Source: Thamnaconus septentrionalis
Lineage: Eukaryota > Chordata > Actinopteri > Tetraodontiformes > Monacanthidae
Assembly (NCBI GenBank): GCA_009823395.1
Contig: CM020507.1
Location: 10,902,001-10,966,000, forward strand
Direction of reading: 5' to 3'
DNA length: 64,000 nucleotides
In this document: positions 47,093-58,386 of the stretch, one piece after another
Position numbering within the stretch: position 1 is the first letter of the stretch
Layout: every line of letters begins with the position of its first letter
Notes under the pieces: generated by a model
Told to the model about the DNA's origin: nothing
Seen by the model: the letters and a program-made list of their open reading frames with translations, nothing else
Database searches by the model: none
Translations under genes and position numbers: made by a program

Positions 47093-47403
47093 GTGCGTTG
47101 GACAGATTACTTTGCAAATGTAATTGGTTACAATTACAAATCACCCCATTGAAAATTATGATATTTTACTTTTATAAATGTTGAATGGATGCTCTCAACT
47201 GTATATAGACCTTTAACATAAAGCACAGACTTGTTTGTAAAAATTGGTCAAATGTAATTAAAATTGCAACCATGAATAATTCCACAAGTAACTGTAATTA
47301 AATTACATATTTTTCCAGTAATGTAAATGATTGCAATGATCTTTATTTTGTAATTAAATTACGTAACGACGTTACATGGTAGTTGTTACTGCCCAACAGT
47401 GTG
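47093..47403. mobile_element. hAT-like MITE flanked on both sides by TG repeats
   Basis: The left end GTGCGTTGGACAGATTAC and the right end GTTACTGCCCAACAGTG correspond to a degenerate CAGTGTTGG-type inverted repeat. The interior has AATGTAATTGGTTACAATTAC near the left end and TAATTAAATTACGTAACG near the right, as in fish MITEs of this type. TG/CG repeats lie immediately left (47061-47091) and a GT run immediately right (47401-47426), suggesting insertion into a microsatellite. No transposase is encoded. Confidence 0.7.
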
Positions 47404-47426
47404 TGTGTGTGTGTGTGTGTGTGTGG
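47399..47426. repeat. (GT)n microsatellite
   Basis: Perfect GT run adjoining the right end of the MITE. Confidence 0.93.
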
Positions 47427-48360
47427 GTCGCAAATAAACAGCGAGTCCTGGGGCAGCTTCCCTCAGCCTGCTGGTGAATGAAAGCAGACCAGACAGCGAG
47501 GGCCTGAAGTGGCGGCGCAATAAAGCTCAGTGAACTCGGTCCCCCCCCCACCCGAACTAACGAATGGCCACCAAAGACTGTCGGGGAAAATCATGAGCTC
47601 ACAGAGCGGTAAAAAAGCCAAGCCGATGACACGAGAGGCACGAGGAGAGCGGGAGCGGGAGTGACGGAGGGTCGAGAGGAGGTGCGGAGCCTCTGGAAGA
47701 CAAAGCAGGGAGAGATAAGGCCGGGGCCGGAGCAGAGGATGCTGGGAGTCCAGACCAAAAAAGGAGACAGACGCACAAGTGCACATGAAAAAAAAAACTG
47801 CCGTCTAAATTGAGTGCAAATAAAGAAGTGCGACGGCTTTTTGGCGGCGCTCCAGCTGCCACGCAGGAAGCTCCAGGACGGACGGACAGACGGACGGACA
47901 GACGGGATGATTGAGTTGTTGTTTGGGACGGGCGACGTTCTGCCGACACTCATCCTTCAACCTACCACCGCCCCCCCCCAGCCCGACAGCCATCCATCGC
48001 GGCCGTTATGAGCGATGATGTTAATTATGCGCTGGACTACTTTTGTGGTGGGAAACGAGGGCAGAGCGGATCGTTAGCGGGGCCCCGCTCGCTCGCTCGC
48101 TCGCAGCCTGCCAGGTAGACGGCGCCGTTTGAAAGTGGAGCGGACAGATGGGCGTGCGGGAACGGCGATCACCGGCCGATGAGAGATGATTTGCGGCGCA
48201 GGCAGCCAGGTAGCCGCCGCCATTAATCACGCGGCGGTTCGACAAGTGGCACCTGGGCCTCGACGCGCGGGACGGTGTTTTCAGACTTAACCGTGCAGAT
48301 TTTGGGGAGTGGATTTAATAATTTATTGATTTATTGTCAACACTCGGGGGAAAAATGGTG

Positions 48361-48650
48361 TTAAATATTATAGTAACAAATTCCAAATACTTTGTTACTG
48401 TGCGTAAGTAGATTTTTCAGGTATCTGTACCTTAGTTGAGTATTTCTTTTTTGTTTTCTACTTTTCACTTAAGTAAATTTCAGACCCCGTGCTTTCTCAG
48501 TACTTGAGGAGTTGAATCAGTACTTTTACTTTTAACAAAGTATTTTTTTTCTCATGTAGCCGTACTTTTGCTTAATACAGAATGTCGATACTTTTGACGC
48601 CTCTTAATATTCTTTTGTAATGAAATTCCAATCATTCTGCTATAATTCCT
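48361..48650. mobile_element. hAT-like non-autonomous element, decayed
   Basis: Dense words such as AAGTAGATTTTTCAGGTATC, TTGAGTATTTC, CACTTAAGTAAATTTCAG, CAGTACTTTTACTTTTAAC and GCCGTACTTTTGC are typical of the AGTACTT-rich subterminal regions of fish hAT elements. Neither terminus is clear. There is no transposase frame. Confidence 0.6.
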
Positions 48651-49512
48651 TTAGCTATAACTCAGATGCAGCGAGGAGTCTGATTGGTGGAACCTGTGAC
48701 ATCTTGTAAACTAGAGAGGAGAGCAACAACAGTCTTGGCAGTGAAGCTTATTGGCAGCTACATTTCACACTAAGTCCTTCTGATCAGTCCAGGGTTTTCT
48801 ATACGTACATAATTACTCAAACACTGAGCATCGCTCAGTCCATCCTCTCCTCCAGGCAGTTGTGAGCAGGGAATCAGCCCTTGGTGATCTCACAAGGGGA
48901 ATCCCACTAGACACCTAGCCCTGTGTTTATTCCACCCCCTGAAACAACTCCATACAGCAAAGGGACCAAAATAAACAGCAAGTGGACTTCAGTCAGAAGA
49001 AACTATTCATCCTGCTCCAATTCTTTTACGCTGCCCCTTTAAATCACCACTTCCAGTCAGGAGGCAGGAGGTTTGCACACCACAGGCCCGGCTGCGTCAC
49101 CTTGAACAGGTAGTTCAAACTTTAACTGGATTACAGAAATAAAAGACCCACTTTGAGCGACAGGACTTTCCTAATTCACAGGCAGCTTTCAGGAGGCGTA
49201 TTGAATCCTCGTCCGTGCATCCTCTCCATCTGGAGAACACGGCCCTGAACGGCTGGAATGCTCAGCTGGAACGACATGAGAGGTGAAGACGCAGCGTTTG
49301 AAGTCAGCCAGGTACAGTTAGAGAGAAGGTTCGCCTCTTCTTTTTTTTTTTTTTTTTTACGGCCAATCAAAGACAGCGGCGGTTCTGCGGGGCCCTCTGG
49401 AGAACACTGTGACCAGTCATCCGAGCTGTGTGTTTCTGATTTGTTGATCGTGGCTGGGATTAGAGGGATGTGGGGGGAGGAGGGGGTCTCTCGGCAGTGG
49501 AACGGATGGTCT

Positions 49513-49516
<4 letters not shown>

Positions 49517-49550
<34 letters not shown>
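49517..49550. repeat. (TG)17 microsatellite
   Basis: Perfect TG run, followed by CT steps and, 70 bp on, by a long pyrimidine tract. Confidence 0.95.
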
Positions 49551-49552
<2 letters not shown>

Positions 49553-49619
49553 CTCTCTCGCATATTCACAAGCTGGGACCCGCCGCTCGTCCTCAAGGTC
49601 AGAGTGTCTGATCAGCGCC

Positions 49620-49850
49620 TCCCTCTCCCCCTCCGCCTCCCTCCCCCCCTCCGCCAGCGTCACCTCTCTGCCCTCACCCTTCCCTCCGTCCCTCCGTCCC
49701 TCCATCCCTCCATCCCTCCCCCACTCCCCTCTCCTCCGCGTGTCAGCGGTAGCGGCCCCTTCCTCCCGTATCACTTTCATTCTCCTCCGCCCTTCCTCTT
49801 CCTCCCTCCGCGCTCTCCTGATGGGTCGACCCCTGACCCCGTGGCCCTCA
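49620..49850. repeat. CCCT/CCTC polypyrimidine tract
   Basis: About 230 bp dominated by C and T on the plus strand, including tandem CCCTCCGT and CCCTCCAT units. The serine/proline-rich open frames across it are by-products. Confidence 0.8.
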
Positions 49851-50479
49851 CCTCCCTGCTCTTATTCTGCTCGTCCCAGTTACACCAGCTGCCAATCTCT
49901 GGCTGCCCACAGCAGTGCTGCTGGAGGAGCCAGCAGCACTAATACAAATACAGAAAGAAAGAAAAAAAAACACCAGCAGCAGCGGCAGCTCCAAACTTTT
50001 CTCGCAGCAGCCGCCGGAAGCGAAATACTAACTTGCTGAGGTTCTTATTTGCGTATTATTTATGTGTTGGATTCAAATGCATAAAGAATTATTCAATCTT
50101 TACCTATTTTTTTTTGTGCGCCTCTATCATGTCTACTGTCCATGTGCAAGGTTTATTTATTTAGCTAGCTCCAATTTTCAGAAAAAGTGTGCTAATGCAG
50201 GTAGCTCTGGAAAGCAGCCCTTTGTGATGTCACAAATGGCACTGATACCTCACCCAAGTACACAAGGAAGGTACAACAAGGAATCAGCCTTGGCAGAACA
50301 GAGAGTTTCTGTGTGAAGCTGTAAACAGAGGGCTAAATGATCTTATTTTATGTGTTTTTTTAAGCTGCTTTTAAGGATGAAACATAAAGATCTGAAAATG
50401 GTCCCACTGTGACATTTCTATGTTGCGAACTTACAAAAAAATATGTAATTCTTCAAAGGAACAAATGCAAAGCTCAATA

Positions 50480-50610
50480 TTCATTCATCTTCTATGCCCG
50501 CTTATTCCAATTCAGGGTCACGGGGGTCTGCTGGAGCCTATCCCAGCTGTCTTAGGGCGAAGGCAGGGTGACAACCTGGACAAGTCGGCAGTTCATCGCA
50601 GGGCAAAAGC
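50480..50610 (+). mobile_element. widespread fish interspersed-repeat fragment
   Basis: Contains the words ATTCATCTTCTATGCCCGC, GGGTCACGGGGGTCTGCTGG, GCCTATCCCAGCTGTC and CAGTTCATCGCAGGGC. Together these form a stock phrase found in very many teleost repeats. The family cannot be assigned by eye. Confidence 0.65.
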
Positions 50611-53260
50611 TCAATATATTACTTTATAAAAAAACCTTTTATTTCCTTTTTTTTTAAAAAAAGTCACCAGGTTTAAAGATTCTGCTAGTGAGTCACAGAC
50701 ATCAGAACCTGTTGGCACAGAGTTTCTGCTTCAACCGTTTCAACCGTCGACACAGTTTGACCTTGCTAACACTAATAGCATCGGACCTCTATGTAGCTCT
50801 CGAAGGTCACCAACTATCAATGATGATCCCTTGCGCATGATGCGTTGTATAACGGTGCAGAGTGCCTGGAAGCGCGACCAGTGTGATAAGACTCTGACAC
50901 TTTTCGCATAACGAAACAATGTTGTGCCTGCAGGAGATCTTTTGAACCTCCTACACTTACCAGGAACTATTAGAACAATGTGATATATTCTTAAACTGAC
51001 CAACCCCGTTAGTCATGAGAACAAACACACAAAGTCTACCGCAGCGCCGCTTTTTTCCAGCTTCTAACGATGCTAAAAGTGGGAGGGAGAAAAATTGCAA
51101 ATGGGCCAACAACAGCGCTCGGCCGTTAACGAGCCTCGGTGCGGCAGGCCGAATGTGATTTCAGGGAGTTTGAGAGCAAACGCTGTATTGTCGCACGACA
51201 CTAAAAACTTCGTCTGTGGTTTGCTAATTTCCACAGCGGACTCATTCGCGCTCCATCTTTTCCTCCTGCGTTCAATGCAGAGTGACTCCACGCGGCGGCG
51301 CGACATCTTCGGGATCCGACCGGGACTTTTGGCCAAAGACTTTCCACCGCAATTTATCTGCGCTTCAATTGGCCGGCTGGAAACGGCGGCCGTAGCCCGG
51401 TTGACGCAGCCTTTCTCTCCTGGCCACGGCTCACGTCCGTCCATCTAAATATTTTGCACACAGACGTCAGATCTCCTCTTATCCTCGCAGTCCAGCCCGG
51501 GCCGGACTCCACCGTCTTATCAGCCCAGCCGAGCCATCTTCTCTCCATTACACCGCAAACAAATTGGACTGTTACACCTCTGTCTGGGCCCAGATTGCAT
51601 TTCTCTTCTCATCCCTCACTGCCGAAAACACTCTTTCTTCTTCACTGTGACATTTTCGACTCCCCTCTTCCACGCATTTGCGCCGCCTTCCTCGGCTCGA
51701 CACCTTCCTCCCTCTCCGGGCGGCCCTCCCTCCCCTTTGCCAGAGCGGCTTCATTCCTTGGGATTAAATCACATCCTGCCTTAATGTCAGCGCGCACGTC
51801 ACATCTGCGGAGTGGCTGTAAAGCACCTCGAAGCGCAAGAGCGAGGACTCTTAATTAGACGTGGGCAGCTAAAGATGTCGGACAAAGGAAACGGTCGCGT
51901 TGTTGGACTTTCAGAAACGTGGCCACTTTTTTAATGCGCCGCTCTAAATGGTTTTCACCGTCCAGCTGAAGTGGCGAAGCAATTATGTTTTCACTTTTTG
52001 GATCTGTGTTGGCTTTATTTAAAAAAATAAAAAAATAATGACACCCTTTAAAAGTCTTGAGCAGTGTGTACAGGGTGGGAAAAGTGAGACTTTTCTATAT
52101 GCCCTCAACACCTGTGAACAAATACAAACGTACAAACAATGGCTGAAATTTGCATTGTGCCAGACAATGAGAGAAGAACTTACAATTGTTATACCGAGAC
52201 TCACAAGTACAAAGGACAACAGATGAACTAGACGGTTTCTGAAGTATCCCTGGAATATATTTTAACTTCAGACAAAGTCTGGCCAACTGATTGTTCAATT
52301 TTATAAACGTATGAAAACAGAAAAGCAGTTTGTCATCGAAATCACAACCCAATTCAAAATGTTTCTCCCTTCAAAATAATTTCAGCAAAGATCAGAAGGA
52401 AATACCTTCCCACAGTTGCAATGTTGTGTAATGAAAGGAAAATATTTTTTTTTACTGACTTCCAATGAGTCACTTACCAAAGAGCATTGGGGTTGTGAGT
52501 CATTTAAGAAACTGACTCAGTCACCCAGTGTTTTGAAATCCAAATGCGCACACAAGCTCAACCCACTCCCCACTGAATCGCACCTCTAAACACGGTTTTA
52601 TTTTGTTTTTTCTCTCTTTCTCAACTCAGTGATCTGTTCATTTTATGAGTCGGGCCGAGCCGCTGTGAGAAACTGAGCGACTGGTCAGTTCACAGCCCAG
52701 CCTCAGAGCAGGGTGGGAAAGACGGAGGAGCCCAGTTGAAACAAGAAACCGGAGAAAACTGTTGCTTTTCTCCGGTTTCATTGAGCCATTAGCTCCACGT
52801 ATGAACACAAATGCAGTTTGAACAGCAGTCACATGTTGTCTGATCTCTCCTTTGCAGTCAGTGAGCTGGTGGCAGCAGGGAAGAGCCGGTGAATGAGTTC
52901 ACAGATATGAAGAATCATAACTCAAGTTTAGATCCATTCAATCGGGACTCACAAATCACTAGCAAAGTGTATAATTTAGTGTGAGTTTATCGAAGGAGCT
53001 GTTATTGGTGCACTCGGCCTCCGGCAGCAAAACCTGGTTGATTTACTAGCTTGTGGAATGAGCCAGGATCTCCTCAGCCGAGCTCTCACTGGGTTTTTAA
53101 CCAGTGGCGAGTCACATGTGGGGTCTCTCCAGTGAGTCACAGTCTTCGCTGTTTCTCCCAATACTCTCCGCTGTGTAAAATGATTTAACCACAGGGCTCT
53201 ATTGGCTCTCGCTGCAGGCAGAGACACACTGGCCTGCCACACACGCCAACACGCGTTCAA
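50611..53260. other. intergenic region, no gene seen
   Basis: Unique DNA. A GC/CpG-richer section at about 51070-51880 has no domain-bearing frame. A perfect hairpin at 52745-52779 is listed separately. Confidence 0.6.
52745..52779. other. perfect 14-bp inverted repeat (hairpin)
   Basis: The arms 52745-52758 (GAAACCGGAGAAAA) and 52766-52779 are exact reverse complements around a 7-base loop, CTGTTGC. With one bulged A at 52780 the stem extends by three more pairs. No TSD or transposon context is evident and there is no terminator-like role to infer in this genome. Confidence 0.9.
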
Positions 53261-53264
53261 ACCG

Positions 53265-53266
<2 letters not shown>

Positions 53267-53298
<32 letters not shown>
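53267..53298. repeat. (CA)16 microsatellite
   Basis: Perfect CA run. Confidence 0.95.
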
Positions 53299-53300
<2 letters not shown>

Positions 53301-53499
53301 AACACTTGATGCGATGGACTCCTGCCCCCACAAACACACGCCGGGCCTCCCTCTCCCCGGAGTTTGACGAACATTATATTGAGTTACACAATGGAGATTT
53401 GTCCCCGTTGACTCGAGTCTGTCAATACGGCCCTTTAATCAAACAGTCTTTCTCACCCTTCCTCTCTCCTCCCACACTTTCTCTCAAAACAAACATATT

Positions 53500-53680
53500 G
53501 ACTGGAATTTCAGAGAGTTGGGGGAAGACAAGGAACAAGCTCAAACTTGGCGCAGCGGCGGCTGATGAAAGTCTGCCAGTCAATATTAGGTATGCATGGC
53601 GCCGGACATTAGATCTGGCAGGGTTTGTGCGGCCGCATTAATGATTTGGCCCGCCGTGTCGCCCCGCATTCCGCCGAGTT
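53500..53680. promoter_or_regulatory. candidate conserved non-coding element
   Basis: Repeat-free block with CAGTCAATATTAGGTATGC, GACATTAGATCTGG and GGCCGCATTAATGATTTGG. No coding frame with family resemblance crosses it. Conservation was not tested. Confidence 0.33.
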
Positions 53681-54837
53681 TCCGCATGCGTGTACGCCGA
53701 TGTGAAGATGCAAGAAAGAGCATTAATTCCTAGAGGTGTTTTCTCAGCGGAGAGCCGCTGCAAGCACGGATGAAAGTCTTATATTGAGGCAGACACATAA
53801 AAGGTTAGATGGGTTAATACAATATGGGACTGAGAGTTGTAGGATACTATGGGATGAATGCAAATTTCCAGACGCCCTTGAAGGAAAATCCCGATAAAGA
53901 AAAAAGAAAAAAAAACAACATCCAAGACACAAAGCTTCTGAGCACCTACCCGCTGCCAAACTGTGAAGTAGCATCTGGTACAAACTGTTTTTGCTTTGTA
54001 TTGTAAGAAGAATTCAGACCCATTTTTTCCCTCCCAGATATACATAGAAATGGGCACAAAAATCAGCCCGGGCCCCATGACATAAAAAGTCTTTTTTAAA
54101 TAAATGTGGCTCCCAAGGGCAAACTCTCGCTGGAGCAGTGGGGCCTGAAGTGATCTCCATTTTTCATCAGTGCACCATTCAGGCTAACCATAAAAAGCTC
54201 ACAGTGGAAGCCCCAGGACCCCGCCTGCCTCACAACGCCACACAAAGAAGAGACACAGTGACGTTTTCCGTACGAAGCGTGGCCACGAAGCTGCAAGATA
54301 ATCAGCGCCATGGCTGCCTGCACCGGCTCGGCACTGACATCAGTCGCCAGAGAAAAAAGCCCAAACAGGATGTCAGCACTCATCTTAGTGTCAGAATCTT
54401 TCTTTTTAAAAAGGCCAAAAGAGAAAAAAAAAATAATATCTTCAATATCTTGTTGCAATATCTTCTTTTTACCTCAAGTACCTTAAATTTACAGATTCTA
54501 CATTTTAGACAAATTATCAAAATAAACAAATTACAGAAAAACCAAAAGTAGCCAATAGAAAGAGAAATAACCAGGGTTGATCAACATAATGGACATGAAT
54601 ATTGATCTACAGACAGAAATAGAAAATACATTGTAAAACACCAACAGGTACTAAAAGGATGATTTGCATCTCTGCTCACACAAACTTTCCACTTTGAGGT
54701 CTCGCCAATCCACTCTGTCAAGTGGGGCCTTCTGAATCAGTCTCAGGAATCTCGAACAATCAGATTCCATCATGGGTAAAGAAGCAGGACGTCTGAGAGA
54801 AGACAAGCAAGAAGACGTTGCTGTTGGTTGGAAACAA

Positions 54838-54883
<46 letters not shown>

Positions 54884-56954
54884 AAAAAATATCTTGTATT
54901 CTAAAGCTGTCATTGTTCATCAGACCTGGATCATATTTCCACAGTGAAAGAAAGAATAAACATGGAAGGATTTTTCAAGTCAGAATGTATATATTTACTT
55001 GACGTTCCACCCACTTGCAGGTTCATCAAACGCTGCACTGCTTAGCGGCTACCCACCAAGAAGTGACTCACAGCTCGTGTTGCCCATGTGCACAAGCTGG
55101 TTAATACAAATCCAATCAGACTGCTCAGCTGTGATAAACAAAGGGTTTGTCCCATTACCTTGAAAGTTAAGCCTCCCCTCTCCTTTCTATGAGCTTCAAA
55201 CCAGACGCAAAAGTTAGACAACGGAAAGACAGATCAACTAAATTTTACTTTAAATAAATGTTCTACTTGCCTCGAGATCATTTACAACTAAATAGCCATT
55301 AACTCTAGACTGACATTCCTCACTAAGCACCTTATCCTGTCAGTCGGACACATTGCACACACAGTCACACGGTCGAGGGGAGAAATTTGTGGTTCCATCA
55401 TGACTGTCTTGTGTTTAGGAATGGATTTGGAGGAGAAGTCAAGTTATTTATTCAGACATCTTTTCATCTCTGTGACAAAGGTTGGCCCTCCTGCAAGCAT
55501 GCTAATGCGTTCTCGTGGTACCGTCATGCACACAATGTGATTGTTTCGCTGATTCGAGTGCACAGACAGAGTAATGGAACTGCAACAATTTAAACAGGCC
55601 CTCTGAAAATGCTAGAGTGTTGGGTTAGTGGGTCACCAGAATACCTCATTGGATAAATTTCCACTTGTAGAGTTTCCACTGGATGGTTGGTTAGTTGTAC
55701 TTTTCTGTTCAACTGGAAAAAAAAATGAAGACATCTGTCACGGATTAAAATGACACCTGCTAGCTAGCTGGAGAGAGGGAGAGCCAGGGAGACTTGGTGC
55801 TGTGTCAACTACAACTAACTGTGAAACGAATGCTGGCTTAACACGAAACAGATTCAGAGTCACAGAGAAATTTCCCAAAGTCAGACAAAAGTCATGCGAG
55901 CCTGATGGACTTGCAAGTGCCTGGTTGCAGGTTGTAAAACTCAATCCAGGCCGTGTTGATGTGAGTCCTGCTCTCATCTGGACATTTGACAGTTTTGAAA
56001 GAATTCATTCTTACCTTTTTTGGTCTGTGATGTCCCAAAAATTGCGAGTGGTTGTGAGGCACTAGGTCTTTCAAAAGTCTTCTGGTATAAGTCTTCATAC
56101 CTCCAAGTTGTTGAAGGCACAGTCTTGGTGCTTGTTGCAGCACAACAACATCCAATCAGGCCTGGCTCTAAAGCCACACCTGCATCTAATGAGAAACAAT
56201 TTAGTCCTTGCACCTAAATCTCTGGAGTGTTCCAACGCAAATGCCACTTTGCATGATAAGATGAGTCCCCGTCGGGCTCATTTAATTGCCTCATCATGTT
56301 GTCTCACTGGATTCAAGCAGTAATGTGTCATCTTAATGCCAAACAAGGAGAAATAAATACACAATTTGTCTGCCTGTACCCTGTTGCCTCTTTGACAATC
56401 CTTCCCCACAATTCTGCCGCAACAATGCAACACAAAGCACCTCCACCGCTAATATTTGCATTCTGATTAGGGTCTCCTAGTTCCATGTTTACGCAAGTAT
56501 GCTTATGTGATCGTTGCATATTCAACACACAGTTTCCACAGTTCTGCATCTGCGTCCTTGCAAACAGTGTGCCAGAGGTTTGATGGGGGAGAAGCGCCTT
56601 ACTTGGAGACAAGGAGGGAACGCTGCGAGCGTATTTGCTCGGAAGAGGGTGGTGAAAAGAATCTCGCCAGACGTAAGAGGGCCGGGCCCAAAAATGAGGT
56701 TAAAACTTTGGACGCTTGCACCGCAGCTTGTTTTTGCACTGACATTTTCACACAACCCCTTTGTGTGTCCCGAGACAGCCTTTAGTGTGACTAAAAGCCG
56801 CTTGATGTTTTGTTTGTACCCATGACAAGTTGCTCACATCAGTGTGACAAAGTGTAAGAGACTATGAAACTATGGCTTAAGGTTGTGTCATTCCCACCAT
56901 TGTAAGGAGTACATGCCTATAAATGATTCACTTGGATAAGATCCTGAGACCACA
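53681..56954. other. intergenic region, no gene seen
   Basis: AT-rich unique DNA with one CTG repeat. The interval 55700-56320 has moderately long frames on both strands (for example plus 55802-56065) but no recognisable domain, start context or splice structure. Decayed transposon sequence is possible. Confidence 0.55.
54839..54883. repeat. (TGC)15 / (CTG)n trinucleotide repeat
   Basis: Fifteen perfect TGC copies. The polyleucine and polyserine frames across it are by-products. Confidence 0.95.
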
Positions 56955-57268
56955 TTGGTCAAACTTAAGGCCCGTGGGCCAAATATGGGACACAGTGTCG
57001 TTTCATGCAGCCTGCAATAGTTTCAAAAGTTGTGTGGTTGTCTCAAAATGACTGATGGTTTAAAAGTGTACAATGACCTTTCAGTCTCCTTGCCACAATG
57101 CACTTTCATGTTGTGACAAACAAAGACACAACCACCAGAATGCAGCGTTTCCTGGTCAGCGATTAGGAAAAAATAAAACACACAAATTACGAAATAAGAT
57201 TCAAACTAGTTTTTAGCAAAGTTGATGTCATAACTTGATTTATATACATATATACATATATATATATG

Positions 57269-57319
<51 letters not shown>

Positions 57320-57599
57320 CCGGTTAAGCTTTTTAATCCGGGCCACAGAACTTGAAGACATGATATTAATAGCCAGTAAATCATAAAATAGCTGTGTTTC
57401 AAGTGTTTTAAGAGTCATTTCAATAAAGAGCTCAATACCGTGGTGCTTCAAAGACATATTTTGTTGCAGCTTTGCTGTTGCTCATTTTCAATTTACTATA
57501 AAACTACAGAATGTGTTTTCTACATATCCCTCATACATATTTGTAGGCCATTTCAGAACCCATTGTGGCCCACCAGTCAAAAAGTTTGCCCACCGCTGG
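56955..57599. mobile_element. hAT (Charlie-like) non-autonomous remnants around a TA repeat
   Basis: The right end, reverse-complemented, reads CAGCGGTGGGCAAACTTTTT and continues GACTGGTGGGCCACAATGGG, the stock terminus of Charlie-type hAT elements. The left part GGTCAAACTTAAGGCCCGTG resembles the other end of a related family. Between them lie a TA array and a second GCGGCCGG...CCGGGCC piece, so more than one insertion is probable. Confidence 0.6.
57240..57315. repeat. (TA)n/(TACA)n palindromic repeat
   Basis: About 75 bp of TA steps with scattered CA/TG interruptions. The run is largely self-complementary and could extrude as a cruciform. Confidence 0.93.
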
Positions 57600-58059
57600 T
57601 ATACTTTCAAGTTCTTTCTTTTGCTGCATCAATATCCATTTAATGCCTCTCCTCCCTGTTTCTACTGTCCGCTTTTCCGCGTCCAACTCAGATCGCCCCC
57701 ATGAAGGCTCAGACACCAATCCCTACACCCCCCCCCCCCCCACCCCCTTCCTGGAGACACAAACCCTCTGCTTACACATTTCACACCCTCATTCCAACAA
57801 CTGCACCCGGTGCTTGTGCTAAAAGATGATGGCAACAGATAGCGAAGATGAACACGATGATAGCGAGAGCAGCAGCGGCGGCGGCTGAGTATTTTTTTTG
57901 TTGTTTTTTTTTGCGATGAGCGCCGTGGTGATGCCGTGTTATTGCTGCCAACGGCTTCGATGTCGATGCTTCCACAGGTTAACAGAAGCACAGCGGAAAC
58001 CCGCAGGCAGTATGAGGTGGACAGTGGGGGTCCGGGGGCGAGGAGCAGCGGCAGCGGGG

Positions 58060-58210
58060 CGGATGAAATCACATTATGTGGAATGAATGTGATTGGACCT
58101 CGGGCTTGTCATCAACAGTCGGGGCCCCCAGCTGTTCTTCAATTACATCGTGAAGGGCAGCGATGGGGGGAAGGAAACATTGCAGGCAGTTTGGCTGGAG
58201 AGAGCGTGGA
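58060..58210. promoter_or_regulatory. candidate conserved non-coding element
   Basis: Unique block ending in a donor-like GAAAGGTGAGTG (about 58209-58220), with an open plus-strand frame (from about 58093) and an open minus-strand frame. Neither translation resembles a known protein and there is no convincing acceptor, so a non-coding element is favoured over an exon. Confidence 0.28.
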
Positions 58211-58330
58211 AAGGTGAGTGTGCACCTGCACTTTTGTTTGTCTGTGCTCCTGATGCCCGCTGGATCTATTTTCAAGCAGTGTTTCTGCCCACCTGTGTAC
58301 ATTCAATCAGCCAAAACAGGAAAGAAAACA

Positions 58331-58332
<2 letters not shown>

Positions 58333-58385
<53 letters not shown>
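58333..58385. repeat. (AAT)17 microsatellite
   Basis: Perfect TAA/AAT run, read as polyasparagine in one frame. Confidence 0.96.

Positions 58386-58386
<1 letters not shown>

Noticed and set aside
58093..58220. Coding exon ending at a GGTGAGTG donor
   Set aside because: The translation resembles no known protein, no acceptor is convincing, and both strands are open. A non-coding element is more likely.
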